Positions 24,324 to 33,046 of a stretch of 64,000 bases of DNA are shown here, piece by piece. Every line of letters begins with the position of its first letter. Position 1 is the first letter of the stretch. The translations under genes and the position numbers were made by a program. The notes under the pieces were generated by a model that saw nothing but the letters and a program-made list of their open reading frames with translations, did not search any database and was not told where the DNA came from. Source of the DNA: Nocardia niigatensis NBRC 100131 (GTDB lineage: Bacteria > Actinomycetota > Actinomycetes > Mycobacteriales > Mycobacteriaceae); assembly GCF_000308655.1 (NCBI RefSeq), contig NZ_BAGC01000040.1, positions 62,001 to 126,000 on the forward strand, written 5' to 3'.

Positions 24324-25739
24324 ATGGGTGAGCAACTGTGGCGCAAAGGGGCGGGCGAGCTCGCGGCGCTGATCCGGGAGCGCGCGGTATCCGCGAGCGA
24401 GGTGGTCGAGGCGCACCTGGCGCGCATCGAGGAGGTCAACCCGGAACTCAACGCCGTGACCGTCGTCCTCGCCGAGGACGCCCGCGACGGCGCCCGCCGG
24501 GCCGATCGGGCGGTCTCCGAGGGCGCGGAACTCGGCCCGCTGCACGGGGTTCCGGTCACCATCAAGGAGAACATCGACGTCGCCGGCACCGCCACCACCC
24601 AGGGCATGGTCGCGCTGGCGAGCGCGATCGCGGCCCAGGACGCCCCCGTGGTCGAGCGGCTGCGCGCGGCCGGGGCGATCGTCCTCGGGCGCACGAACAT
24701 GCCCGACTCGGGATTGCGGATCGCGACCGAGAGCTCGCTGCGCGGCATCACCGAGAATCCGTGGCGGCGCGGGCGCACGGCGGGTGGATCCTCCGGCGGC
24801 GAGGCGGCGGCGCTGGCCGCCGGCATGTCACCGCTGGGGGTCGGCAACGATCTGGGCGGCTCACTGCGCAATCCCGCGCACTGCTGCGGAATCTCGTCGC
24901 TGAAGCCGACCACCGGCCGCATCCCGCAGGCCACCGATCTCGAGCCGCGGGATCTGCCGCCGTCGATCCAGCTCATGGGGGTGGCGGGACCGATGGCCCG
25001 GACCGTCGCCGATGTCCGCCTCGGATACGGGATTCTGTCCGGCGCGCATCCCCGCGACCCGATCAGCGTCCCCGCACCCCTGCATCACCCCGATGCCGCG
25101 CAGCGCGTGCGGGTGGCCGTGATCGCCGAACCGCCCGGCGGCAGTACCGATTCCGCAATCGCCGACGCGGTCCGGCAGGCGGGCGCGCACCTGGCCGCCG
25201 CGGGCTACGAGGTCGAGGAGGTCACCCCGCCGGAGTACGAGGCGGTGCTCGACCTGTGGCGTCGCTTCCTCATGACCGATGTGCGGATCATGTGGCCCGC
25301 GCTCGCACAGATCCTGGGCCGGCCGGGAAAGGAATTCGTGCTGGCCGCTTTCGACGAGATCCCGGCCCTGGACCGGGACGGCTATATCGGGGTGTTGATC
25401 CAGCGACAGCGCCTGCAACGCCTGTGGTCGGAGTTCTTCCTCGACTACCCACTGATCCTGTCGCCGATCTGGACCCGGCCCGCCTTCGAACACGGCTGGG
25501 ACGTCGTCGATCCGGACCATTCCTCGGCCACCCTGGAACTGCTGCGGCCGGTCATGCCCGCCAATGCCCTCGGGCTGCCCGCCGTCGCGACCACTGGCGG
25601 ATTCGCCGACGGCATGCCCGTCGGGGTCCAGCTCATGGCTGCGGCCTTCCGCGAGGACCGGGCGCTGGCCGCGGCCGAGGTGCTGGAGGCGGCGATCGGC
25701 GTCCACACGCCCGTCGACCCGTTCGTCCGCGGTCGGTAG
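24324..25739 (+). CDS. Amidase (amidase signature family)
   Basis: A 471-residue amidase-signature hydrolase. The catalytic triad is visible: Lys in PVTIKENIDVAG, the cis-Ser in GRTAGGSSGGEAAALA and the nucleophilic Ser in GNDLGGSLRNPA. Family members hydrolyse aliphatic or aromatic amides to acid and ammonia. A GAGGAG ribosome-binding site precedes ATG 24324. Cytosolic. It is divergent from the LuxR regulator and is followed by a hairpin terminator at 25791-25830. Substrate not predictable. Confidence 0.92.
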   Translation: MGEQLWRKGAGELAALIRERAVSASEVVEAHLARIEEVNPELNAVTVVLAEDARDGARRADRAVSEGAELGPLHGVPVTIKENIDVAGTATTQGMVALASAIAAQDAPVVERLRAAGAIVLGRTNMPDSGLRIATESSLRGITENPWRRGRTAGGSSGGEAAALAAGMSPLGVGNDLGGSLRNPAHCCGISSLKPTTGRIPQATDLEPRDLPPSIQLMGVAGPMARTVADVRLGYGILSGAHPRDPISVPAPLHHPDAAQRVRVAVIAEPPGGSTDSAIADAVRQAGAHLAAAGYEVEEVTPPEYEAVLDLWRRFLMTDVRIMWPALAQILGRPGKEFVLAAFDEIPALDRDGYIGVLIQRQRLQRLWSEFFLDYPLILSPIWTRPAFEHGWDVVDPDHSSATLELLRPVMPANALGLPAVATTGGFADGMPVGVQLMAAAFREDRALAAAEVLEAAIGVHTPVDPFVRGR

Positions 25740-25790
25740 CCGTTCGTCGGCGAGAAGAAGAAAGCCGCGCGAAAGAAATCTGCTGTGCGG

Positions 25791-25830
25791 TCGCCTGTTC
25801 CGGGGCTCGATATTGCCTCGGAACAGGCGA
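25791..25830 (+). terminator. Hairpin terminator after the amidase gene
   Basis: TCGCCTGTTCCG and CGGAACAGGCGA form a perfect 12-base stem with a 16-base loop, 52 bases after the amidase stop and followed by AAATTGTGT. Confidence 0.65.
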
Positions 25831-25939
25831 AAATTGTGTCAGCCCCCTCGACAGAGCTCCGGTCTTTGCGTCGCAAAGTGATACGTTTTCTCTATGGCCG
25901 GTTCGGCCGATAACTCTCATTGCGCATCAGGGAGATGCC

Positions 25940-26437
25940 GTGTCCAAGGCTGTGAAAGCAACCGCCGCATGGGTTTGCGGGGGAATCCTCGGGATTGTTG
26001 CCGGTTTGTTCGGCGCGGGCAGCGCGTACGCCGACGGGTCGGGCGGGCCCGTCCAGATCGGCGACACCGTGTATTTCAGCCTCGGCGACTGGAACTGTTC
26101 GATCGGCGCGGGCGGCGCGGTGGGGTGTGATCTGCCGGTTCCGGTCACCATGAATGTGCTCTACGCGGGGGCCCAGGTGCCGTTCCCGAATGTGCCTGCC
26201 ATTGCCATAGATTCGACCGCGCTGCCGGCGCATCCGGAATGGAACTCCAACGGCAGCCACACTCTCGCGGGCGGAAATCCGAGCCTGGCGCCCATCGCTC
26301 AGGTGAGCGGACACGATCCGCAGTTCTCGATTACCCATGCCGGCGCGACCTGTCAGATCACCTTCAATGGTTCGGCCGTGTGCACGGCGATGGGGCACGG
26401 GTTCAGCCAAAGGGGATCAGCGCCTTTCGGCTACTGA
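25940..26437 (+). CDS. Secreted hypothetical protein
   Basis: A 165-residue protein with a clear signal peptide (residues 3-30, KATAAWVCGGILGIVAGLFG, cleavage after AYA). The mature part has four cysteines (WNCS, GCDLP, TCQIT, VCTAM), probably two disulfides, and ends GFSQRGSAPFGY. This is the form of small secreted proteins common in Nocardia and mycobacteria. GTG 25940 follows AGGGAG. Its stop codon lies in the stem of a terminator. No enzyme motif seen. Confidence 0.75.
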   Translation: MSKAVKATAAWVCGGILGIVAGLFGAGSAYADGSGGPVQIGDTVYFSLGDWNCSIGAGGAVGCDLPVPVTMNVLYAGAQVPFPNVPAIAIDSTALPAHPEWNSNGSHTLAGGNPSLAPIAQVSGHDPQFSITHAGATCQITFNGSAVCTAMGHGFSQRGSAPFGY

Positions 26438-26444
26438 TCCCCTT
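26410..26444. terminator. Hairpin terminator overlapping the stop codon, between convergent genes
   Basis: AAGGGGATCAG and CTGATCCCCTT form a perfect 11-base stem with a 13-base loop. The right arm includes the TGA of the secreted-protein gene, and the stem lies 15 bases from the end of the convergent hydrolase gene, so it may serve both strands. Confidence 0.7.
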
Positions 26445-26458
26445 CGAATCACGGTGAT

Positions 26459-27073
26459 TTACCGGTACCAGATGCCGGAATCCCAGTCACCGTAGTCCCA
26501 GACATTGAAATCGTAACGACCGTGCGCACCCCCGAAGAGGTAACCCCACCAGCCGGCCGAAGTGTCGCAGATCTGGTCGTCGCTGTTGCACACCGTCAGT
26601 ACCGGGAAGTCGCCGAACCAGTCGTCGACGCCGGCCAGCGGATAGCCGATGATCCCGCTGCCGGGAGTCGAGGACAAACCGCCCCAACCCGGGCCGGGAG
26701 CCCGCTTGGGATCCGACAGCAGAATGGCATTGGCATTGTCGACGTCCTGGTGTGCGGTGACCCAGGCGTGCACGATGCCCGCACCTTCACTGTGTCCGAT
26801 CAGCCGGATGTGGTCGCCGGGACATTCGTTGCGGTGCTGCCAGAACAGCCGATCCAGTTCGTTCAACCCCGACATCGGATCGGCGGAGTTGTATCCGACC
26901 GGCTGATCGACGTACGGGGCGAAGATGGACGAGGTGTTGTCGCCGAGACCGCCGATACCGATCGCCCAATCACCGGTGCAGTCATCGGCATGGGCCGTCG
27001 GCGCAGTCAGGTGTGTCATGGAAAAGAGGATTGCCAACAGTAATGCGGCGAAGAGCGCCGTTGCTCTACGCAT
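26459..27073 (-). CDS. Secreted cutinase/PE-PPE-type serine hydrolase
   Basis: A 204-residue exported alpha/beta hydrolase. The signal peptide is at 1-29 (ALFAALLLAILFSMTHL, cleavage after AHA), the nucleophile elbow is IGHSEGAG, and the acid/base region is CNSDDQICDTSAGWWGYLFG with AHGRYDF near the end. The fold and cysteine pairing recall cutinase-like esterases and the PE-PPE C-terminal hydrolases of mycolata. It probably acts on envelope or extracellular esters. The upstream 270 bases hold its promoter. Confidence 0.85.
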   Translation of the reverse strand: MRRATALFAALLLAILFSMTHLTAPTAHADDCTGDWAIGIGGLGDNTSSIFAPYVDQPVGYNSADPMSGLNELDRLFWQHRNECPGDHIRLIGHSEGAGIVHAWVTAHQDVDNANAILLSDPKRAPGPGWGGLSSTPGSGIIGYPLAGVDDWFGDFPVLTVCNSDDQICDTSAGWWGYLFGGAHGRYDFNVWDYGDWDSGIWYR

Positions 27074-27342
27074 GGTCGTAACTTTCTTTATTTGTGTAAC
27101 CTCCGGGGCGGACCCGGCTTGCGCATCATGTACCCAGAAATTGCTGGGGTTCTTGATTTCTGGCGAAACAGTTACACACGCACTGTTTTTGTTGGCCGTA
27201 TCGCGATGTCAGCGGGCCGCGCCCGCCCGGGACCGCGCGCTTGCCGGACATTGACGCCGACAGGCCGCAGTCGAAAGCCCTGTGCGAGTGGGAAACTCCC
27301 CGTAACCACGGATGCGCTGTGCGAAATCCCCGCGCCGCCGGC
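27074..27342. promoter_or_regulatory. Promoter region of the secreted hydrolase with TGTGTAAC/GTTACACA repeat
   Basis: The 269-base gap between the hydrolase start and the universal stress gene end is AT-richer than its surroundings. TGTGTAAC at 27093-27100 and GTTACACA at 27171-27178 form a perfect 8-base inverted repeat 70 bases apart, which could bind a regulator by looping. Otherwise I see only the expected leader and the 3' end of the Usp transcript. Confidence 0.35.
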
Positions 27343-28206
27343 TCAGTTGCGCAGGCGAACCAGCACGATCGGGCACTCGCTGCCCTGCAGCAGCGCGTGA
27401 CCGGTCGAACCGAGCGCCATGCCGGGATAACCACGGGTGCCGTGGCTTCCGATCACCAGCAGTTGTGCACCGGCGGCGGCATCCAGCACAACCCGGGCCG
27501 GATGCCCTTCCACCACAAGTGTTTTCACCTCGACACCCGGGTAGTTCGGGATATTGTGGTCGAGCACGCCGGTGAGCAGCCGGACCGCGTCGTCCTCGGA
27601 GCGGGTGTCGCTCTCCGGGGCCGGTTCCCAGGCATGGACCACGATCAGGGGCACGCCGCGCCGGGAGGCCTCGTCGAAGGCGATCTCGAGCGCGCGGACG
27701 CTGTGCGGTGACCCGTCCACACCGGCCACCACAGGCCGGTCCGAGAGCGCCTCCGTCTCACCGGGAACCACCACCACCGGTCCCTGCGCGTGCCGGGCCA
27801 CACCGGTGCTCACCGATCCGAGCAGGCTGCGGTGATAGGCGCTCATCCCGCGTACACCGACGACCACGTAGAAGGCGGTCTCGGCGAGACCCGAGAGCAC
27901 GGTGACGGCCGGGGCGTCCACGAGGAAGGTGCGGATATCGGGAATCTCGCGGTCCCCGGCCGCTTTCCGCGCCTCCTCGGCGGCGGTGTCGAGGGCGGCC
28001 TGGGCGGTGTCGCGCAGCCGATCGTGCAACAGCCGGATCGGGCTCTCGTCCAGGGGCGACTCCGCGACCGCCGGCACCGCGTACACCAGGTGCAGGGGTG
28101 CGCCGCGCAGCGCCGCGTCCACGGCCGCCCAGCGCACGGCGTGCAGGGCGGACTCGGAGGCATCGACACCGACCACGATCGGCCGGTCGAGACTGTTGGC
28201 AGGCAC
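27343..28206 (-). CDS. Tandem universal stress protein (UspA x2)
   Basis: A 287-residue protein of two UspA domains (about residues 8-150 and 158-287). Each carries the ATP-binding G-x2-G-x9-G pattern: GVRGMSAYHRSLLGSVS in the first and GSHGTRGYPGMALGSTG in the second, each preceded by a hydrophobic strand. Mycobacterial relatives bind ATP or cAMP and respond to dormancy and redox stress. Start ATG 28206 (MPANSLDRPIVVGVDASESA). Cytosolic and monocistronic. Confidence 0.92.
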   Translation of the reverse strand: MPANSLDRPIVVGVDASESALHAVRWAAVDAALRGAPLHLVYAVPAVAESPLDESPIRLLHDRLRDTAQAALDTAAEEARKAAGDREIPDIRTFLVDAPAVTVLSGLAETAFYVVVGVRGMSAYHRSLLGSVSTGVARHAQGPVVVVPGETEALSDRPVVAGVDGSPHSVRALEIAFDEASRRGVPLIVVHAWEPAPESDTRSEDDAVRLLTGVLDHNIPNYPGVEVKTLVVEGHPARVVLDAAAGAQLLVIGSHGTRGYPGMALGSTGHALLQGSECPIVLVRLRN

Positions 28207-28251
28207 CGCGTTCGGCCTCCTTCCGCGGGGAAAGATCCTTCCGCGGCGATC

Positions 28252-29058
28252 CTACGAGCCGACCGGCCGGTCTTCGGGTCGACTCGCCGTGGGCAGTCCG
28301 ACGATGAACAGGGGCTGATCCGGATTCATCTGCGTGGACTGATCCCGCAGGATCTGCCACAGCAGCGCATACGGTTCACCGGTCTCGGCATCACGCAGGT
28401 GCATGACCGTCGGTCCGCCGTTGAGGCTGTGGTGCTCCTCGGTCCACATGCGCCGGAAGATGTCGAAGCGGCCGAACTCGGTCAGCAGCCGGGCATCGTC
28501 GTCGGCCTCACCGACGATGGCCATCACGCCGCGCAGTGTGGCGATCGCGCGCCGCAGATCGGTCTCCCAGCGCGGAAGCACCTGGTGCGCAGCCGGATTG
28601 GTGAGCAGCCACCGCAGATAGTTGCCGTCCTCGCCGACGCCCGGAAACGTCCGCAGATGAGCGGTATTGGAGGCCAGCACATTGAGATACCGGTCCAGGT
28701 AGGCGGCGGGGTGCGGGAGGTGCGCGGCGAGAATGCCCGGCATTTCCGCGGTGATCAGTCCCCGGTCCGCGGCCGGATGCTGCGGCAGGGCGGCCAGCTC
28801 GAGCAGGTGCCGGTATTCGACCGGCGTCACCGAGCCGACGCGGTCCAGAAAGCGCACCATGGCGGTGAGCACCTGCTCGGTCGGCCGGTCGCGGTCGCCG
28901 CGCTCCATGCGGGTGATGTAGCTGGCGCTGACCCCCGAGCCGAAGGCCAGCCGCTCGCGGGAGACGCCGCGTCGTTCGCGCAGCCGCCGCAGCGTACTGC
29001 CGAAGCTCGGCGGTTCCACCCGCCCGAGCACCGCGTCGCCAAAAGTACTATCGCTCAT
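28252..29058 (-). CDS. XRE helix-turn-helix regulator with MmyB-like ligand domain
   Basis: A 268-residue regulator. The HTH at ~15-75 has the conserved GSTLRRLRERRGVSRERLAF and GVSASYITRMERGDRDRP, followed by a C-terminal MmyB-type ligand-binding domain typical of actinobacterial antibiotic/morphogenesis regulators (AHLPHPAAYLDRYLNVLASN, FDIFRRMWTEEHH). I chose ATG 29058 (MSDSTFGD) over the ATG nine codons upstream because it fits homologues better. Targets unknown; the divergent side carries only the spacer to PnuC. Confidence 0.85.
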   Translation of the reverse strand: MSDSTFGDAVLGRVEPPSFGSTLRRLRERRGVSRERLAFGSGVSASYITRMERGDRDRPTEQVLTAMVRFLDRVGSVTPVEYRHLLELAALPQHPAADRGLITAEMPGILAAHLPHPAAYLDRYLNVLASNTAHLRTFPGVGEDGNYLRWLLTNPAAHQVLPRWETDLRRAIATLRGVMAIVGEADDDARLLTEFGRFDIFRRMWTEEHHSLNGGPTVMHLRDAETGEPYALLWQILRDQSTQMNPDQPLFIVGLPTASRPEDRPVGS

Positions 29059-29187
29059 ATCCCGCCCCGGAAACACTCCACCCACCCGTATGGACCACGA
29101 TACTGGCTACTGCGTAGCAGCGTGCTCTCTTGTCGGCAGATCGAGAATACGGCAGAAATAGGGGCAGAACAGCGAATTCCCAGCGGC

Positions 29188-29841
29188 TCACTCGCCGCCC
29201 GCGGGGGCCGCGAGCGCCGGCGGGGCGGCGGGAACGTCTCGCCGCGAACGGTATTCGCCGCGCCAGCGCACGAACCCGAGCACGACGAGCACGAAGAACA
29301 GGCCGTACACCGCGCCCGAGGCGTACAGGCCGGACTTCATCGCGAGCGGCACACCGACCAGATCGACGAGCATCCAGATGATCCAGAAGTCGGTCAGCGC
29401 CCGGCTCTGCGCGAAGGTGGCGATGGCGCTGCCGACGAAGACGTAGGCATTCGCCCACGGCGACCAGGCGATGTGCAGCCAGCCGAGGTGGGAGAACGCC
29501 TCGGCCACCGCGGCCGTGCCCACCACCAGCAGGGTCAGCAGCGTCAGGCGTTCGCGGCGGGTGGCCGGCCGGACCATCAGGTCCCGGTGCTCGGAAGTGC
29601 CGCGCCGCCAAGCCATCCAGCCGTAGCCCGCGAGCCCGATGAACAGCAACTGCTTGAGTGCGTTGCCCGGAACGTGGGCGTGAATCGACGCGGCCAGCAG
29701 CAGGATCGCGCCGGCCAGCTGGACGGGCCAGGTCCACGTGGTCTTGCGCATGGCCAGCCAGACCACCGCGAGAGAGAGCAGATTGCCGAGGGCATCGGTC
29801 CAGAGGATGTGTTCACCGAACAGGTCGAATCCGGCGTCCAC
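29188..29841 (-). CDS. pnuC: PnuC nicotinamide riboside/mononucleotide transporter
   Basis: Integral membrane protein of 217 residues with about seven helices. The diagnostic PnuC block near the C-terminus reads WIIWMLVDLVGVPLAMKSGL followed by YASGAVYGLFFVLVVLGFV; tryptophans and asparagines that line the substrate channel (WANAYVFVG) are present. It facilitates uptake of a NAD precursor, with trapping by a kinase that is not encoded here. GTG start at 29841. No NadR or NAD riboswitch was recognised next to it. Confidence 0.9.
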   Translation of the reverse strand: MDAGFDLFGEHILWTDALGNLLSLAVVWLAMRKTTWTWPVQLAGAILLLAASIHAHVPGNALKQLLFIGLAGYGWMAWRRGTSEHRDLMVRPATRRERLTLLTLLVVGTAAVAEAFSHLGWLHIAWSPWANAYVFVGSAIATFAQSRALTDFWIIWMLVDLVGVPLAMKSGLYASGAVYGLFFVLVVLGFVRWRGEYRSRRDVPAAPPALAAPAGGE

Positions 29842-30297
29842 CGGGCCTCCTCCGCTGCCTGCCGAGCACAGCTACCGGATCCGGGTTCCGGGGCGTGCGT
29901 TCTGATGGTGTGCGGAACCACCGTGCCACAGCGCGATATTCCCGCCGTCGGCACGGCGGGTGAGGCCGCGGCGGCAAACTCGGCGGACCGCGCCGCCGGA
30001 GAACCACAGCTTCGTGCGGGCCGAGAGTGATCGCCGGTTGCGCACCCCACGGGCGGGCTCGGGATCCTTCCCGGCCTCGGTCTCCTCGGAATTGCCGATT
30101 CACCGGCGGGTGATCAACACCGCGGCTCGTGCTGTGCGGCGGATCTCCGGGTATCTGAACAGCCAGGATGATCAGATCGATCGCTGATCAGATATTCGAC
30201 GGCGTAAATCACGACGAAGCGGCAGATCCGCGTCGGATTCCAGCCGACTTCGCGTCGCGGAATGACCTTGTACGCAAGCGTGAGTACGTTGGCGAAT
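29842..30297. other. Intergenic region with paired TGATCAGAT repeats
   Basis: 456 bases between pnuC and the divergent methyltransferase. TGATCAGAT is repeated directly at 30169-30177 and 30185-30193, each containing the palindrome TGATCA, about 105 bases before the methyltransferase ATG; this could be an operator. No tRNA, small gene or riboswitch is recognisable. The open frames here are GC-rich shadows. Confidence 0.4.
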
Positions 30298-31176
30298 ATG
30301 CGCACCGAAGGTGATTCCTGGGATATCAAGACCAGTGTTGGATCCACGGCATTGTTCGTGGCGGCCGCCCGGGTGCTGGGTGGCCGCGCGGCCGATGCGC
30401 CGGCGCACGACGAGTACGCCGAGCTGTTCGGGCGGGCGGCAGGCGGGGAATGGGCCGACCTGGTGGACGGGCGGACGCCCGATCATGCCCTGCTGACCCC
30501 CGAGTTCGGGTTGGGGTTCCAGCAGCATCAGATCGCTCGCACCCGATACTTCGACGACTACCTGGCAGCCGCCGTGGACGCGGGCATCCGTCAGGTGGTC
30601 ATTCTGGCCGCGGGCCTGGACTCCCGCGCGTACCGGCTGGCATGGCCGGAAGGCACCGTGGTCTACGAGCTGGACCGGCCGCAGGTGCTCGAATTCAAGC
30701 ACGAGACCCTCGCCGCGGCCGAGCGCCGGCCGCGCGCCGAGCGGCACGAGGTGGCGGTGGATCTGCGCGAGGATTGGCCGAAAGCCTTGCGCGCGAGCGG
30801 ATTCGACGCCGACGCACCGACCGCCTGGCTGGTGGAGGGCCTCCTGATCTATCTGACACCGGACGCCCAGGACCAGCTGTTCACCACAGTCGCCGAGCTC
30901 AGCGCACCCGGCAGCCGCGTGGGCATCGAGCAGATGGATCCGCTGCCCCAGGAGTCCGTCGCCGAAATCACCGCGGACGACGATGCGGGCTCGGACTGGG
31001 TGGGCATGATCTACAACGAACCGCGCAGCGATGTCTCCGAATGGTTCGCCGACCGGGGCTGGGCGGGTTCGCAGGTCAATCTGGCCGACTACATCGACGA
31101 CCTCGGCATGACTCCGGCCGGCGAAGGTCCCCGCCAGCAGTCACTGATCAACCTGGTGACCGTCACCCGGCCCTGA
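30298..31176 (+). CDS. SAM-dependent methyltransferase, TIGR00027/Mycobacterial type
   Basis: A 292-residue member of the actinobacterial putative SAM methyltransferases (TIGR00027/LCMT-like). Visible blocks are SWDIKTSVGSTALFVAAARV at the start, QIARTRYFDDYL, VVILAAGLDSRAYRLAWPEG (SAM-binding glycine-rich loop), VYELDRPQVLEFK, and TAWLVEGLLIYLTPDAQ. Many paralogues occur in mycobacteria and Nocardia; acceptors are mostly unknown. ATG 30298 (MRTEGDS) is preferred over the ATG twelve codons earlier. It has no operon partner. Confidence 0.9.
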   Translation: MRTEGDSWDIKTSVGSTALFVAAARVLGGRAADAPAHDEYAELFGRAAGGEWADLVDGRTPDHALLTPEFGLGFQQHQIARTRYFDDYLAAAVDAGIRQVVILAAGLDSRAYRLAWPEGTVVYELDRPQVLEFKHETLAAAERRPRAERHEVAVDLREDWPKALRASGFDADAPTAWLVEGLLIYLTPDAQDQLFTTVAELSAPGSRVGIEQMDPLPQESVAEITADDDAGSDWVGMIYNEPRSDVSEWFADRGWAGSQVNLADYIDDLGMTPAGEGPRQQSLINLVTVTRP

Positions 31177-31208
31177 CCGTCGACACCTCCACCGCGCGGT
31201 CCTGGACT

Positions 31209-31349
31209 CACAATGGCACCCTGTCCAGGGCCGCGCGAATTTCGGCGAGCGCCAGCGGAAGTTCCTCCGGGGCAGGCGATCCCAGTGCGATACGCAGGCC
31301 GTGGGGCACGTGGGCGGTGGTAGCGAAGGCTTCGGCGTCCTGAAGGCGC
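31209..31349 (-). pseudogene. C-terminal remnant of a MocR/PdxR (GntR-aminotransferase) protein
   Basis: On the minus strand, 47 codons ending at TGA 31209 read HVPHGLRIALGSPAPEELPL, then ALAEIRAALDRVPL. This is the usual C-terminal end of MocR-type PLP regulators (LR-LALGS... followed by a short helix). Nothing of the rest of the gene is present upstream, where the TetR gene begins. It appears to be a deletion relic. Confidence 0.5.
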
Positions 31350-31419
31350 TCTGATCGACGTCCGGCGATCGGATCGCAGCTGTCCTCCCCATCGTGCCGC
31401 AGATACGAAGCAGCGCAGG

Positions 31420-32019
31420 CTATTTGCGGGCGCCGACGATGCGGAGGGCCAGGTCGACGTAGTAGTCGCCGATCTCCTCGGGGGACAGCGGACCGCCCTC
31501 GCGGTACCAGCGGGCGAGGTCGATGCCCAGGGAGAGCAATGCCACCGCGGCCATGCGGGGGTTCGGGTTGTCGAATACGCCTGCGGTGACGCCGCGTTCG
31601 ATCAGTTGCCGCATCTCGGTGTCGATGATGTGGCGGATGTCTTTGATCTCGCGCTGGTGCTCGGGACTGAGGGCGGAGAGTTCGTAGTTGATGACGCGGG
31701 CCACGGTGTGGCCGCGGGCGTGATGGATGGCGAACTCACGCATGACCGCGATCAGTTGCTCGACCGGGTCGTCGGAGGCGGCCACGGCCTCCCGCATGCG
31801 CTCGAGGGTGTTCAGGTGCCCGCTGCGCGAAACCTGGTAGAGCAGTTCTTCCTTGGAGCGGTGGTGCACGTAGATGGCAGCGGTGCTGAGCCCGGCGATC
31901 GAGGTGATGTCGCGCGTGGTGGAGCCGTGGAAGCCGCGTTCGGAGAAGGCGGCTACCGCGGCGTCCAGTAGTCGGGCGCGCGTCTCGTCCGCGCGCGAGC
32001 GATCCTCTGATTCGGTCAC
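31420..32019 (-). CDS. TetR family regulator at the head of the lipid catabolic block
   Basis: A 199-residue repressor. HTH: RLLDAAVAAFSERGFHGSTT, RDITSIAGLSTAAIYVHHRS, KEELLYQVSRSG. The C-terminal domain (FAIHHARGHTVARVINYELS, PNPRMAAVALLSLGIDLARW) is of the kind seen in actinobacterial regulators of fatty-acid and sterol genes. It is codirectional with and 15 bases downstream of the MDR reductase gene at 32035, hence probably in the same operon and controlling it. Distinct in sequence from the paralogue pair at 5740 and 39544. Confidence 0.9.
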   Translation of the reverse strand: MTESEDRSRADETRARLLDAAVAAFSERGFHGSTTRDITSIAGLSTAAIYVHHRSKEELLYQVSRSGHLNTLERMREAVAASDDPVEQLIAVMREFAIHHARGHTVARVINYELSALSPEHQREIKDIRHIIDTEMRQLIERGVTAGVFDNPNPRMAAVALLSLGIDLARWYREGGPLSPEEIGDYYVDLALRIVGARK

Positions 32020-32034
32020 CGGGACAGTCTTACA

Positions 32035-33036
32035 TCACAGCGCCAGCACGAGCTTGCCGGTGTTACCGCCGGTGAACAGCAGGTTCAGCGTCTCACCGAA
32101 GTGCTCCACCCCGCCCTCGACCACGTGCTCACGGCTCTTGATCTTGCCTTCCGACAGCCACTTCCCGATGTCCGCGATCGCCTCGCCGTACCGGTCGGCG
32201 TAGTCGAAGACCACGAAACCGGTCATGGACGCCCGGAACACCAGCAGCGACATGTAGCGCGACGGCCCGGGCCGGAGTTGGTCGTCGTTGTAGGCGGCGA
32301 TCGCCCCGCACAGCACGATGCGGGCGCCGCGGCGCAGATTCGCCAGCGCCGCATCGAGAATGTCGCCGCCGACATTGTCGAAGTAGATGTCGATGCCCTT
32401 GGGAGCGAGTTCCCGCAGCCGGTGCAGCACGTCCTCGTTGCGGTAGTCGACGGCGGCGTCGAAACCGAATTCCTCGGTGAGCAGCCGGCACTTCTCCGGG
32501 CCGCCCGCGATGCCGATGACGGTAGCGCCCTTGGCCTTCGCGATCTGCCCGACCACGCTGCCGACCGCGCCCGCTGCCGCCGAGACCACCACGGTCTCAC
32601 CGGCTTTCAGCTTCCCGACCTCCAGGAGCCCGAAATACGCTGTCATGCCGGGCATCCCGAGCGCGCCCAACCAGGTCGGCCCGGGCGCGACGCCCAGATC
32701 GACGTGCTGGACGCCGCGGCCGTCGCTGATCGCGTACTCGGTCACCCCGAAGGTGCCGCTCACGGCGTCGCCGACCGCGAAATCGGGGTGGGTGGATTCG
32801 ACGACGGTGGCGATGTCCAGCGACCGCATCACCTCGTCCAGCCCGACCGGCGGGAGGTAGGAGCGCACGTCGTTGAGCCAGCCGCGCATGGCCGGATCAA
32901 GGGAGATGAAGGCGATCTTCACCAGGATCTGCCCCGCCTCGAGCGGAGGCAGCTCCTCGGACGTCACCTTCCAGGTGCCCACACCGGGCAATCCGGTGGG
33001 GCGCTGGGCCAGCCGTACCTGCTGTGTCTTGGTCAT
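32035..33036 (-). CDS. Zinc-free MDR oxidoreductase (NADP-dependent, PTGR/LTB4DH type)
   Basis: A 333-residue medium-chain reductase without structural or catalytic zinc ligands. The PTGR-type signature appears as FISLDPAMRGWLND near residue 55, GALGMPGMTAYFGLLEVG, the NADP loop VVVSAAAGAVGSVVGQIAKA and DIYFDNVGGDILDAAL. Such enzymes reduce the double bond of alpha,beta-unsaturated ketones or thioesters with NADPH. ATG 33036 (MTKTQQVRLAQRP) is 10 bases after the stop of the ABM gene, so both form one unit with the acyl-CoA dehydrogenase further upstream. Confidence 0.92.
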   Translation of the reverse strand: MTKTQQVRLAQRPTGLPGVGTWKVTSEELPPLEAGQILVKIAFISLDPAMRGWLNDVRSYLPPVGLDEVMRSLDIATVVESTHPDFAVGDAVSGTFGVTEYAISDGRGVQHVDLGVAPGPTWLGALGMPGMTAYFGLLEVGKLKAGETVVVSAAAGAVGSVVGQIAKAKGATVIGIAGGPEKCRLLTEEFGFDAAVDYRNEDVLHRLRELAPKGIDIYFDNVGGDILDAALANLRRGARIVLCGAIAAYNDDQLRPGPSRYMSLLVFRASMTGFVVFDYADRYGEAIADIGKWLSEGKIKSREHVVEGGVEHFGETLNLLFTGGNTGKLVLAL

Positions 33037-33046
33037 GGCCGGTGCC

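Noticed and set aside
30169..30193. Repeated TGATCAGAT as a CRISPR or phase-variable repeat
   Set aside because: Only two short copies without spacers of equal size or mobile-element features; kept as an operator candidate.
29842..30297. NAD riboswitch upstream of pnuC
   Set aside because: I could not find the conserved stems or a purine-rich aptamer-like core in the leader.
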